Origin: Calycina herbarum
Lineage: Eukaryota > Ascomycota > Leotiomycetes > Helotiales > Pezizellaceae
Assembly (NCBI GenBank): GCA_001414485.1
Contig: LLEY01000030.1
Location: 62,001-126,000, forward strand
DNA: 64,000 nucleotides
Reading direction: 5' to 3'
The notes beneath the pieces are model-generated. The model did no database searches, was not told where the DNA came from, and saw nothing but the letters and a program-made list of their open reading frames with translations. The position numbers and the translations under genes were made by a program. Position 1 is the stretch's first letter; each line of letters opens with the position of its first letter. Positions 23,543 to 33,808 of the stretch are shown here, piece after piece.

Positions 23543-25906
23543 TTACCACCCAAACCCCTCATCATGAAACCAAACATCCCTCCCCTTCCCAACCCACCTC
23601 CCAACCTCCCTCCTAACATCCCTAGCCATCCCCTCCGGCCCACAAACAAAAACAGCAACCCTCTCCTCACCCCCTATCCTGAAAACCCCATCCACAATCT
23701 TCCCAAAATCAGGTCTTGCATAACCCCCTCTAATCCTCAACCCCGAAGAAGCGGAAGGCTTACTAAGAGTCGCCATTTCCACCCCTTCCCCCTCGCCTCT
23801 TGGAAGCCCCGGAGAAGGAAGAACAGTCTCCTCAACACTCGAATCACCAGTGAGGAAAATTTGCACACCCTCATCTTCAGCAAATCCAACGCCGGCAGAG
23901 GAATCTACGACCCATTCTGCTTCTGCTTTATCTCGGAGTGACCAGATGAAGCTTACGCGATCGGGGGATTTTGCTGCGCTTTCCATTTTTTCTTGGAAAT
24001 GGGTGTATAGAGGGAGGATGAACGTAGCACCTACACCACCGGCGACTAGTAGGATGCGATCGTAGCTCTGCGCCAGGTCGGGGAAGTATTTTGAACTTCC
24101 TAGTGGTCCTTCGATACTCAATGGTGGTTTCGCTTTTGGCATTTTAGAAAGTGTTTTTAGCGCGTTTGTCGTTGGTCCATTTAATGAACGGAGGACGAGA
24201 GTTATATCTTTCGAGGAGACTGAGGAGATGGTGAAGGGGTTGAAGAGGAAGTCGTGAACCGATGGCGTAGACGTGTTAGGTGGCGTAGAAGAAGGTGGGA
24301 TGGAGATGTATACGTGTTGACCTGGAGCAGCATGGAAACGTTTTAATTTCGTTGCTGGGACGGGGATTTTTACTTGAATGAGGCTGGTATTTGGGATGGG
24401 TGTTATGGTTGCGTAACCAGTTATTGTGTCGAGTTTTCGACAGACGATGTCGAAGATGAAGAGGGCGAGTGCTTCCAGCATGTAGATTCGTAGATGCGGG
24501 GCATGGAAGAAAAGCATTGGTAGAATAGAGATCCCGAGAACGAGATGGATTATGAAGAATACGCGGTAGGACCATCGACGGATAGGTGCTAGTGCCGTTG
24601 TGACGATTGTTGTGAGGGAAAGGAATACTAGGATTCCAATGATGACTACCGGTGCTGCGAGTCGTTTTTGGAGAACTCCTGCTTGGACGAAGAAATTCAT
24701 GTACCATGTCGCATGGAGGCAAAGGAGGAGATAAATTATTCTTCCGGATAATCGATGGTAGGGGTTGAGTTCTTCGTGGGAGACTTTAAAGATTAACGCG
24801 AGTGGTGAGTAGGAGGATTTCATCGAGAGCATGTAGTGAAGAGGAAATTGTGAAGCGGCAATCATTCCGAATCGTTTTGTGATGTGGAGATAATCTGTGA
24901 GTTGCAATGTTAGCCTGTTCACTCCCTCACAGCCTTCGCAAAGTATGAGGTAAGATAACAAGAAGTAGTATTTATCAAATGGAAATTTATTTTGAAAACT
25001 TGGTCGCGCCTTGTTGCATGTCGCAGTCTCATAATCTATTAATTTCATAATGAGTTTGAAGGATCTCATCTCATATGAGCCCCATACAAAACCCATATCT
25101 CGAAACGGAACAACCACAACAAGACAAGATGAGAAAGGTGAATAAGACAACCAGCTATTTGGAGACCAATTTTCAAATGTAAGAAATTGTTGGAAGTGAT
25201 GGGAATATAGCAGGGGGGCATAGTCACGTGACATAATTATTACGAATATTTCACCGCTTCCTCTCACAAGAGAAGAATGAAAGAAAACGTGTCGAATTAC
25301 TGGTAACAACAATAGGAAGAAGAGTCCATAAGATGAGAAAAGGGGATGAAGAACGCGCGAATTAGCGCGCCCAGCTCAGCATCGTAACTCAAACTCGAAA
25401 TCGCGACTTGAGCCCCTCAACTCAGAAAGCTCTCAAATCCAACTCGAGAAAGCACCCAAAGAAGACATCAAAAGAGAGCGTAGAGAAAGAAGAAATGGAA
25501 AAGAGAACATACCATCCCCAGTATCCCTCACACACAAACCCCCCAACCACACTCCCCAAAGTCCCCCCAGAAGCCAAAACTTCCTCTCCCCCAATCCCCA
25601 CTTCCCACCTACATCTCCCCCAAACTTCCCATCTAACCACCAACTCACTCTCCTCCCCACCCCTCCTACCTTCCCAACCCCTCCCCTCCCAGCTTTCCTC
25701 TGCGGACTCCCCGGAAGAACATCATACTTCCCCCGTGCCTCGCCCGAGAACCGTTTAATACTCCATCTCGTGAATCTGTATAACAGAAAAGGAAGAACAA
25801 GGATAAGAGGCGAGAGCTGCGCGTAAACACCGTAACGATCGAGGGTTTGGCGACGGAGAGTCTTTTGGGGGTCGGTGAGGTCTATTAGGTGGTAGGGCCA
25901 GGGCAT
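23543..25906 (-). CDS. Ferric reductase / NADPH-oxidase-like flavocytochrome
   Basis: Exon 1 (25906-25513) and exon 2 (24894-23543) encode 581 aa across a 618-bp intron. An N-terminal membrane segment (LSPLILVLPFLLYRFTRW) is followed by the ferric-reductase transmembrane domain. Heme-ligand His candidates are in NPYHRLSG and LLCLHATWYMNF, and in FIIHLVLGI and LFFHAPHLR. The FAD-binding signature is APGQHVYISIP then NPFTISS, and the NAD(P)H site is VAGGVGATFILPLY, with FVCGPEGMARDV near the C-terminus. The splice joins LCVRDTGD to DYLHITKRFG, exactly the family sequence. Such proteins pass electrons from cytosolic NADPH across a membrane to ferric iron or oxygen. Substrate and membrane cannot be told from sequence. 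The start is the first ATG before the anchor. Confidence 0.88.
24895..25512 (-). other. Long (618-bp) intron in ferric-reductase-like gene
   Basis: Donor gtatgt at 25512-25507, acceptor actcacag ending at 24895, with a GCTAACATTG branch-like site. It splits an Asp codon. The reading frame upstream of exon 2 is open by chance for about 420 bp inside the intron and does not resemble the family. Confidence 0.8.
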
Positions 25907-28900
25907 GACTGTTGGCTGTGTGTGGTTGGTGGATGATGGATGGGATGGGTAATTGGGATTTGTGGTGTGTTGGAATGTGGAATTATCGGATGATTTCCAC
26001 TTTCCACTTTCCACTTTCGCTGGCTGTCCTCGTTGGCTATGGCAGTTGAGATGGGTTGTGGTATCAGGGGTGTTTCGGATAATTTATGAAGGGCCTGGCC
26101 TGGGTAAAGAACAGATTGCACTCGTGAGACAAGACACATAAATCTTCAATATCGTAGGAAGAACATCGCAAATCAAAGTGCGTAGGTGTTGAGAAGGGAA
26201 TTGAAAGATAAAAGATATGGCAAGAGACTATTTAGGAAGGTAGGCACAGTACAGTACATTAGCGCTTTCGAGTGAATGAGGTCTGATTTCAAATTCCGGA
26301 GCTGGGTTTGAAATCCGGAGGTTCTTTGGTGGGGAGTGAGATCCGAATCCGACGGCAAAGCGGCGGCATTGTTGTGTTTATGAGTACGCGCTTTGGAGGC
26401 TTTGGACTACGAAATTGGACAAATGGACGGACTAATTTATTTCTTGATGATTGAGAAGACACCGAAAAGAATAATCTTTCAAACCGTTGCCAAGGTTACT
26501 TGGTTCGAGTATCAAGGGGACTGAAATGCAGATAGGGCTGCTGCTCTTAACTACACAGAGAAGCGCAAAGATATACCTAGGTACGAATTCGTTGGTGTAT
26601 TTCAAAAACCAACTAACTAACGTAAATCTAGGGAGTAAAAACTGCCTACTTGGGATCGTACAAAAGTGCAAAATCCACGCCACACTACGCGAATCGTGGC
26701 GCAGGCTCGTCACGCTTATGCCAAGACCTCCCCCCTCTCCCCCAGCCGAGCCAAGCAAATGCCACATTTTCCGATTTCACCCATTCATTTCATTTCTCCC
26801 TTGCAAACACAAGCCCGATTTCCAGCATATATGCTCCCTTCACGATACGCTTACCTATGTAAAAAATGTCTTTTTTGAGACTTCATGAGTAGCTGATAGT
26901 TCTTCGAGTTTCACGCTCTCACTTGGCGCGTTGGAGTCTCTGCGAGAAATGGAGCGATGAGCGACGAGTAGGTGATAGCACTTCCAAGTGGCTATTATTT
27001 CATATTTGCAAGTGGAGCAGCTCCATGGCATCTCAGTCTCTGTTAACGGTTTTGCCATTCAGAGATGTTGTGATGGAGTGCAAGATTGAAGAAATCTTGG
27101 TGTTCTGTTGCGGGGTTTTGTTCCGGTGACGCAATAAATCGAAAAGGTGTGTCTGAAATTTGGCAGCTGGGGAATAAGATAGCAGGATTGTGTAGTGATT
27201 TGCGAATCGAATGGATTTGAGGAAATGAGGCTTTAGCTGGCGAGGAATCGACTTTTGCTGAAAACGACTCGAATGCGCTTCGTTTTGCGAAGCATCCTCG
27301 TGCTGAAAGAAGCGTCGTAGCCTGCTCAACAAAGACATGAGATAGAAGGCGTCCCTCGATGGCTTCGACGTGTTTCTTTGAGCCGCCAAATTCCCGTCAT
27401 GGGACTTGCTATTCTCTCCAATTCCAGATGCATCTGGTAATCGTCTTCCAAGACCATAGCCTGAGCTGGAGTGACTTGTGAAGTAGTTTCGGATCTTTTG
27501 GGGGTCGGAATCGTGAAAAGTCGACGGACCGAGACGTAGGATTTGTATACTAGAGACAGAGATGAATGGAAGGAACGAGGTTGTCGTAGATAGTTGTTTG
27601 GTGCTGGCAATTAGTCACAAATTGAAATCCAAGCTGGTGACACAAGGATTCAATCATGACACACCATCTTTACGATCGTTTATGCGGACTTTGCTGACAT
27701 GGTCGTAATTGACAGATTGCAACTTGAGAGAGCTGGCGATTGAGAAATGAAGCTGATTGCCAGACTTATTGACGCGTTTCGATGGTAGGGGTGTTGAGGG
27801 CGATGAGGGCGGGGAAGAGGTTTTGATGGGCGCGTGATCGATTCGCTCTGATCGTAGGCTGCAATGCCACATCCATCGCAACACAACGCAATCTTCGAAG
27901 CCCATCAGAAATTTGGGACGAACTCGAGCTCTGAATGTAAAGAATTGAGGCGCATCAAATTAAAGATAATAATATGCATGAACGATTTGGAGTTCAGGCT
28001 TAACGGCTGGCTGCGTAATCTCCCGGTTGCACTCGTGTTTCGGAATGCATCTTAATTGTGGAAGTATTCTTGAAATCCTCAGGGAAATTTTGAAGGCGAG
28101 CTGCGAAGAAGAAAAGAAAGGCAGGAGTGTGAAATAGAAAACGAGTCCATTCATTTGAGCATTGAAGTGGTGATGGTGGTGTGATAAAACTTGGGCGCTT
28201 GTGGGGTGCGGGGATTCCTCACGCCTTCCACCCCAGAGTTCGCGCCGCTGTTGTTCTCGCCGTACATCGACTCCAGTCTGCTATTGTACTCAAAGTGCCT
28301 ACAAGATCAAGAGATTGAATTCTTGATTCTCTGAGCTTCCTTCTAATGATGAAATAGAGATGGCCAACGAGGTGGCCACGAATCTTGGGCTTCTGGGGGT
28401 GCATCGCAAAAGACGCGTCGAACCCAACAACAGAACATTGCCAAATCAAAGTCTCTCCTGATACCCAGAACAGATTTTGAAGACTAAAACAAGAAGCAGA
28501 AATGATTCGGAATACAATTAATAGAACGGAGACACGTCTTGAGCAGAAATATGGATGAGACAAAATGTGACGGTGAAGAGCAAATCTTTGCCCGGTCGCA
28601 ATCCCAATTTTTCCAACACCAACTTTTCTCTCGCACTCTAGAAAGTTTCGCACAAATGAAAAATGAAAAAATGGATGAGACATACGTGAAGCATGATGGA
28701 TATAAACATATTTCCCAGCTATGATTAGAGATGAATAGTGTTGTGGTGGGTAGTTAAGGTGATTGAGTGTTGTGGTCTGAAAGTTCGTGATGGCTTCAAA
28801 TTATCGAACGCGTACGGATTGACTGACGTGGCAACGACCGCCACCACGCTTTCAAATTGAGACTTCTGAATCGATAGAAGTCATTTCCGAAGACTTGGGC

Positions 28901-29595
28901 ATCGATGACGAGAATCTTGGAGGAAGATCTCAAGTGTAGAGGTTCAATATCAACGTAGGCGCATTTCATCGTCGCTTTCGACCGGACGTTTTGGCGACGC
29001 GATGGTTCTCGAGAGTCGTCACTGATTTCATGATATTGGCACATTATATTGATCAATTGTGGAAACTATATTGATAAAGTAAAAGAGCGTCGACGACATG
29101 ATGGAAATTGATGCGCTGGCAACCCCAAACCTCCAAATGGAAAAGGTCGAGGGAGAAGGGAAGGGGAGGTGGGAGGGTGTTGGGAGGCATCGGGTTGAGG
29201 TGGGCGGGGATCAGATCAAAGTGGCTCGCTCGCATGACAAAGTAGCTAATAAACGACGACTTACAATCGCTGAGCCTGTTCCAGTTGCGTTCACATATTC
29301 CTCCCTAAATCCAGCCAATCAGAGACCTGCTACATTGAGCAAAAGAGGCTAGCCTAGCGTGGTGATTAACTTTGGGTGGCCCTGCGTTTTTTCTTTAAAA
29401 CCCGGCCCCTCCCCACCACCCGCATTGGTTCTCTTCCGCTTCTACTCGACAACCCCAACTCGTCTACTTTTACCACCACCCGCCACCACCACTCTGTAAA
29501 AAGAAGCTGTCTTCTCTTCGATCATCGATTGATTTAGTATCATCTACACATATCTTTCTCCTCCCAAACTCATCACCAACCAACTCTCTCTCAAC
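25907..29595. other. Intergenic, divergent promoters of ferric-reductase-like gene and histone H1
   Basis: About 3.7 kb. Several short minus-strand open stretches (27326-27610, 27654-27905, 28796-29056) are unrecognised and lack convincing gene structure. TTTCCACTT is directly repeated near 25994-26017. ACGCGT sites lie at 27772, 28413 and 28808. A CCAAT box at 29315-29319 lies 277 bp before the H1 start. Confidence 0.5.
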
Positions 29596-30641
29596 ATGCC
29601 ACCAAAGGCTGCCGCACCCAAGGCCAAGGCCACCGCCTCCGACCATGCCAGCTACCAAGGTAAGAGCTTCCTCCTCCACAACACCACGTCGCGTCTGGAT
29701 CGCGCATTGGCAAAGTCGATCGCGCGCTTCTGGTGCAGCTACTCGTGCTTTTGGATTGGGAAGAAATGCATTTTCTGACGCGTTATTGCAGACATGATCA
29801 CCGATGCCATTGTCAACCTCAAGGATGTAAGTTGCCTCGCTCTCCACGTAACAGAGAAGCCTCACTAATACTCTGCCCAGCGTAATGGTTCAAGGTACGA
29901 CTCTTCCACATCCACGCGCTTGAGTTTTGGATCCGAATCAACTTGACGCGTCTTTTATTCACATGGGGCCATTGGACTGACTTGTGCATAGCCGTATCGC
30001 TCTCAAGAAATATGTCACCGCCAACAACAAGGTCAACGCTGAGGGCGCCATGTTCGACTCATTGTTCAACAGAGCATTGAAGGCAGGTGTCGAGAAGGGT
30101 GCTTTTGCTCAGCCAAAGGGTATGTCCACCAACACACCCCGCCGCATTCGGTATACTGACAACTCCACAGGACCATCTGGCGGAACCAAGCTCGCAAAGA
30201 AGGAGCCGAAGCCTGCCGCTGCACCAGCTGCTAAGCCAAAGGCCGCCGCAAAGACCGAAAAGAAGCCTGCCGCCAAGAAGGCCGCCCCAAAGAAGGAGCC
30301 AGCAGTCAAGAAGGAGACCAAGAAAGCTGCACCAAAGAAGGCCGCCGCTCCAAAGGCAACCAAGGCTGCTCCAGCTAAGAAGGCTGCTCCAAAAAAGGCC
30401 GCCCCAAAGAAGGAGACCAAGAAGGCACCGGCAAAGACAGTAAGTCACATCCATCACCCTCTCTCAACACATCTAACATCCACAGGCACCCGCTGTTGAG
30501 GACAAGCCAGCAGTCATCGGAAAGACCAAGTCAGGACGCGTGACCAAGAACAAGGCCGCCCCAGCAAAGAAGGCAGCTCCAGTCAAGAAGGCCGCACCAA
30601 AGAAGGCAACCCCAAAAAAGGCAACACCCAAGAAGGCATGA
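29596..30641 (+). CDS. Linker histone H1
   Basis: Six exons (29596-29659, 29792-29826, 29881-29894, 29992-30119, 30171-30439, 30486-30641) encode 221 aa. The globular winged-helix (H15) domain reads SYQDMITDAIVNLKDRNGSS, then SRIALKKYVTANNKV, then a GAFAQPKGPSG turn. It is followed by a long Lys/Ala/Pro tail made of KKAAPKKA-type repeats. The single fungal H1 binds linker DNA at the nucleosome dyad. Exon 3 is only 14 nt; splicing around it gives an uninterrupted globular domain. Introns 1-3 fall inside the globular domain and intron 4 at its C-terminal edge. Intron 4 (51 bp) keeps frame. The gene lies in a region rich in ACGCGT motifs. Confidence 0.95.
29660..29791 (+). other. Histone H1 intron 1
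   Basis: A 132-bp intron, GTAAGA...ATTGCAG, splitting an Asp codon. It contains an ACGCGT site at 29778. Confidence 0.88.
29827..29880 (+). other. Histone H1 intron 2
   Basis: A 54-bp intron, GTAAGT...TGCCCAG, branch-like CACTAAT. It falls between codons. Confidence 0.88.
29895..29991 (+). other. Histone H1 intron 3 (follows a 14-nt microexon)
   Basis: A 97-bp intron, GTACGA...TGCATAG, branch-like GGACTGAC. Together with intron 2 it bounds the 14-nt exon 29881-29894 encoding RNGS. An ACGCGT site lies at 29946. Confidence 0.85.
30120..30170 (+). other. Histone H1 intron 4
   Basis: A 51-bp intron, GTATGT...TCCACAG, branch-like TACTGAC. It is a multiple of three and stop-free, so retention would add 17 residues. 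Confidence 0.85.
30440..30485 (+). other. Histone H1 intron 5
   Basis: A 46-bp intron, GTAAGT...TCCACAG, branch-like TCTAACATC. It lies in the basic tail, between codons. Confidence 0.88.
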
Positions 30642-32990
30642 GTTGAATGACTGCTGCTTTTACGGATTCCCTTTTTCTCTCTCACCCATGGGTCGGTTGT
30701 TCATATGGCGTTCTTGGGATGGGTTATATCGCGACGTGAAGGAGACATCACGCGTTGTTTACGGTTGATTTTTGACTGCTTTTTTCGGTCACTGTTAGGA
30801 ATACTTGCTTTATTATTGGTGAGGGGCTCCGACGAGCTTTGGGGGGTTCTGCTTCTTTCTTCTTCCGACTCTACACCTTTGTTCTCGTGTGTGTGCAAGA
30901 GTTGGCAGCGAATCACTCTGGGCAGGAATGGCGGACGGGGCGGCAAATCTGGGAATTGATTGAATGGAGCGATGGGGTACTGGAATGGCTCTGTATTATA
31001 CCAGATCAATGACACAAAATTCTAAAGAACAAAACTTTTAATGATTGCAATATTTCGTGAATCGGAAAGGAAGTGGAGTCTGCTGAGTGGGTTGGTGTCT
31101 CACTTTCTTGACGCGTGTCGAGGCTTTTGTTGTGATTTTTGAACTCCCCTCGGTCCCTCGACGCGTCGGGAGTTTTTGAGGCTCGAGGTTCAGTTTTTGG
31201 AACAGGGGCTTGTCAAACGAGACCCCGCTCCACACCTCATCATCCCGAGCCCCGCTGGCTGGCGATCAGAAAAACGTTCCATGCACCGCTGTTCTCCGAA
31301 GATCGTTGGTGTCTTGCCGATGTTGCCGATTTTTGGGGGGGGCTTTGCCTTTTTGGGTTTATTTCGAGGAGGAAAATCCCCCCCCCCCCCGAGATTATTT
31401 GCTTGAAATACTTGTATTCGGGGCGAAATGTCACTTTTTTTCTGTCAATCATTTCCTCGAGTCTACCGGTGGGAGTGCTGCAAGTTCGGGGAGGGGAGGG
31501 AATTGCTTTTTTGATTCGTGACCTGGGTGGGATTTCCGGCCAATTGAGAAGCACCACGAGTGTGGCATTCATGCGCCAGCAAGAACGATTATCGTCGTCT
31601 ACAGTTTGCGATTGTTGTCAGATGGCTTGGTTCGTCGAGGCTTTAGATTTATGGGAAAAGATGGAGATTTTTGGGCGAGATGCGATGGTTTTCAGTTTTT
31701 TGCATCACGATGGTGGCATTTTCTTGTTTGGGTTAGAGGCGACAGAAGGGATGTTTTAGGGCCAGCAGTCGTTGGAGCGATGCCATGGTCTTCTCATGAT
31801 CGGCTTAGGAAACCATGAGTCTTTGTGGTCTTGGAATTGGATCGTGAAAAGACTCATTGTTCATTTGGTATGTGGAAATGGGTTCTGGGCTAGAAAATCA
31901 CCAGTTTTCACAATGCACATTGGACCTCACATATATTCTTCAAACTATAACTTTTCCAAAGTGCGCATGCACTCAAGGTTGGTCGCTCCTACCACCTCAA
32001 ACCTCGGCGTTGCGCCACGAGCAGAAAACAGATGGAGGGAAAACGACTCTCGACTGCTGAAGAAAAACCTCTCCAGTTCCCTCCACATAAATGATTTCTT
32101 ATCGCTGAAGACGTACCAGGAGGGGAACAGAAATCTCTGCAACGAGTGTTTAGGTACCTAGGCTTCTTCGCAAGGCTCAAAAATCATCACGAGTGTCCTT
32201 CCCTGTCGTGTCCGGGGGAGAGCCAAATCTCAAAGAGTAAGGTTATTTCAGGGCCTTTTCGTTGTTGGGGCAGTTCGACAGTCTTCAATTTTGGCCAGCG
32301 ATTGTGGGGAAAGATCGCGAAGGATTCTACATCGTCACGGGTGTGCATTCTCTGAAGACAGTCTAGGCCATCATTCATCCAGCCTGATCGCAATTCTGGT
32401 TTTTGGTTTGGGGATGGGATGGTGAAATAAACAGCAACTGTCATCCGAATGGCATTTTTGTCTGAGAATAGAAGCAAGAAGAAAATCAAATCGTTACTTT
32501 CCCGCTCACTTCCCTCAAACCTCGACCTTACGCCAAGCTCAGCCATTATCACTTTGTTCTCTGCAAATGGCGATGATAACCCCCGATGTTCATCGTTGGA
32601 GGTCTTATCGGGTTCCTCTTCCCCGCTCGACCCCCTGCGTATCTTTTGTCACGTTTTCTGATATGATACAGAATCAACTCCCGTCATCTTCTACCACATG
32701 GCTCAACTATCATCGGCCCGCATCTGTCTTTCGTTCAAGACGGCATGCCGTGAGATAAACGTGGAGGGATATTCTGAGTCACAAAAGAAAGCACACTTTT
32801 GTCTTCGTCATTTTGTGATGGAAATCTGTTGTACTACCTCCAAGTCTCGGTGTATGAAATGGTGGCGAGGCAACAACGCCCTGGCGCTGCAGAGATGTTC
32901 CTATAGGCACACTTCTGTACAACCTCTGCCCGCCATTGTTTGAGACGGGACATGGGTTATAATCCCCCCGGTTTTTCCCCATGTCCCTAT

Positions 32991-33213
32991 CTCCCGGTAG
33001 ACAAAATAAGTGGCACCATTACTTTCATCTACGCGATGTACCAACGCCTATAACTCGACGCAATCACAATTAGAACTTTCAAGACTTAAGCAAAGTGTAA
33101 ATTAAGACTTTGCGCATCTGCTCATATTTTTGTTATATTTTTGCGATTATTTATTACGTCGCGTTGTTAGTACGGTCGCAAATTGTGGTGCCGACTTTTT
33201 TGTCTACCGGGAG
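32991..33213. mobile_element. MITE with terminal inverted repeats and target-site duplication
   Basis: A 223-bp non-coding element. The left end starts CTCCCGGTAGACAAAA and the right end finishes TTTTTTGTCTACCGGGAG. The termini pair over about 28 bp with about four mismatches (perfect over the outer 16). Both flanks read CCTAT (32986-32990 and 33214-33218), a likely 5-bp target-site duplication. It has no coding capacity, so it would depend on a transposase elsewhere. A diverged relative is at 1343-1506. Confidence 0.8.
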
Positions 33214-33615
33214 CCTATCTCGATCACAATTTGAGAGTGGTCGTACGAAGGGAGGGATATGTTTTCTTCTGGACCAACATCATAGGGGTGGGGGGTAGTT
33301 GGTCCCTGTTCTTCCACCATGACGGCCATCAAGTACGGAGTAGGCTTTCCTTCAAGGGTTCGGTACGAGTGATACTCATCCGTTTCTGTACGCACCTGCA
33401 TATGGCGCCGGCTCAGCTGGCGGGGGTGGGTTAGGGGACCCTCGTCCCTACTCTACCCCTTGCTTCTAATACGATATGTTCTAATTGGGACATATCTACG
33501 GGCCCAGGCTAAGCGATAGGATGTCATTGGACAAAAATACATGACGTTCTCCCCCCTCAACTCCTCTTGCAGATTTGTGAAGCAAATTTGCCCAAAGATT
33601 CTGCTTCAGGACCAT

Positions 33616-33623
33616 CTATATAA
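33616..33623 (+). promoter_or_regulatory. TATA box upstream of coiled-coil-module gene
   Basis: CTATATAATG lies about 190 bp before the preferred start ATG at 33809. This suggests that the ATG at 33623 is in promoter/5' UTR and is not the translation start. Confidence 0.5.
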
Positions 33624-33808
33624 TGATCCAGTTCTCTTCCCTTCTTGTCTTCGTTCAAATCAAGCTTCTTCTCTCCTTGATAGCAATTCAAACAATCCGA
33701 CTTTTGTTACATCTGATTGAAGTTTTCCCACTGGTACGAGGACCACACCCAATCCATCCACGCTACTTGCTAATCACTACAGTACTCGGTCAATCATCTT
33801 TCGAAAAC

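Larger units (their letters stand above)
27772..31166. promoter_or_regulatory. Cluster of nine ACGCGT (MCB-type) motifs around histone H1
   Basis: ACGCGT occurs at 27772, 28413, 28808, 29778, 29946, 30536, 30750, 31111 and 31161. I noticed only about four others in the rest of the window (20775, 40296, 46073, 49876). ACGCGT is the MluI cell-cycle box bound by MBF (Mbp1-Swi6) in yeasts. A role in S-phase control of H1 is an inference, and no site lies in the immediate 300-bp promoter. Confidence 0.4.
30642..33808. other. Intergenic region with MITE insertion
   Basis: About 3.2 kb. Open stretches at 31139-31759 and elsewhere are biased by G- or C-rich sequence and not recognised. Contents are a 13-C run (31378-31390), a complete MITE (32991-33213) and a TATA box for the next gene (about 33616). 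Confidence 0.55.

Noticed and set aside
25907..26014. Extending the ferric-reductase-like protein upstream to 26014
   Set aside because: The upstream start would be GTG and the added residues are low in complexity; the ATG at 25906 precedes the membrane segment directly.
30059..30457. Leu/Gly/Trp-rich minus-strand frame opposite histone H1
   Set aside because: Mirror image of the Lys/Ala codon repeats of the H1 tail.
31139..31759. 206-codon plus-strand frame as a gene
   Set aside because: Runs through a G/C homopolymer tract, shows no known motif, and several overlapping frames are equally open.
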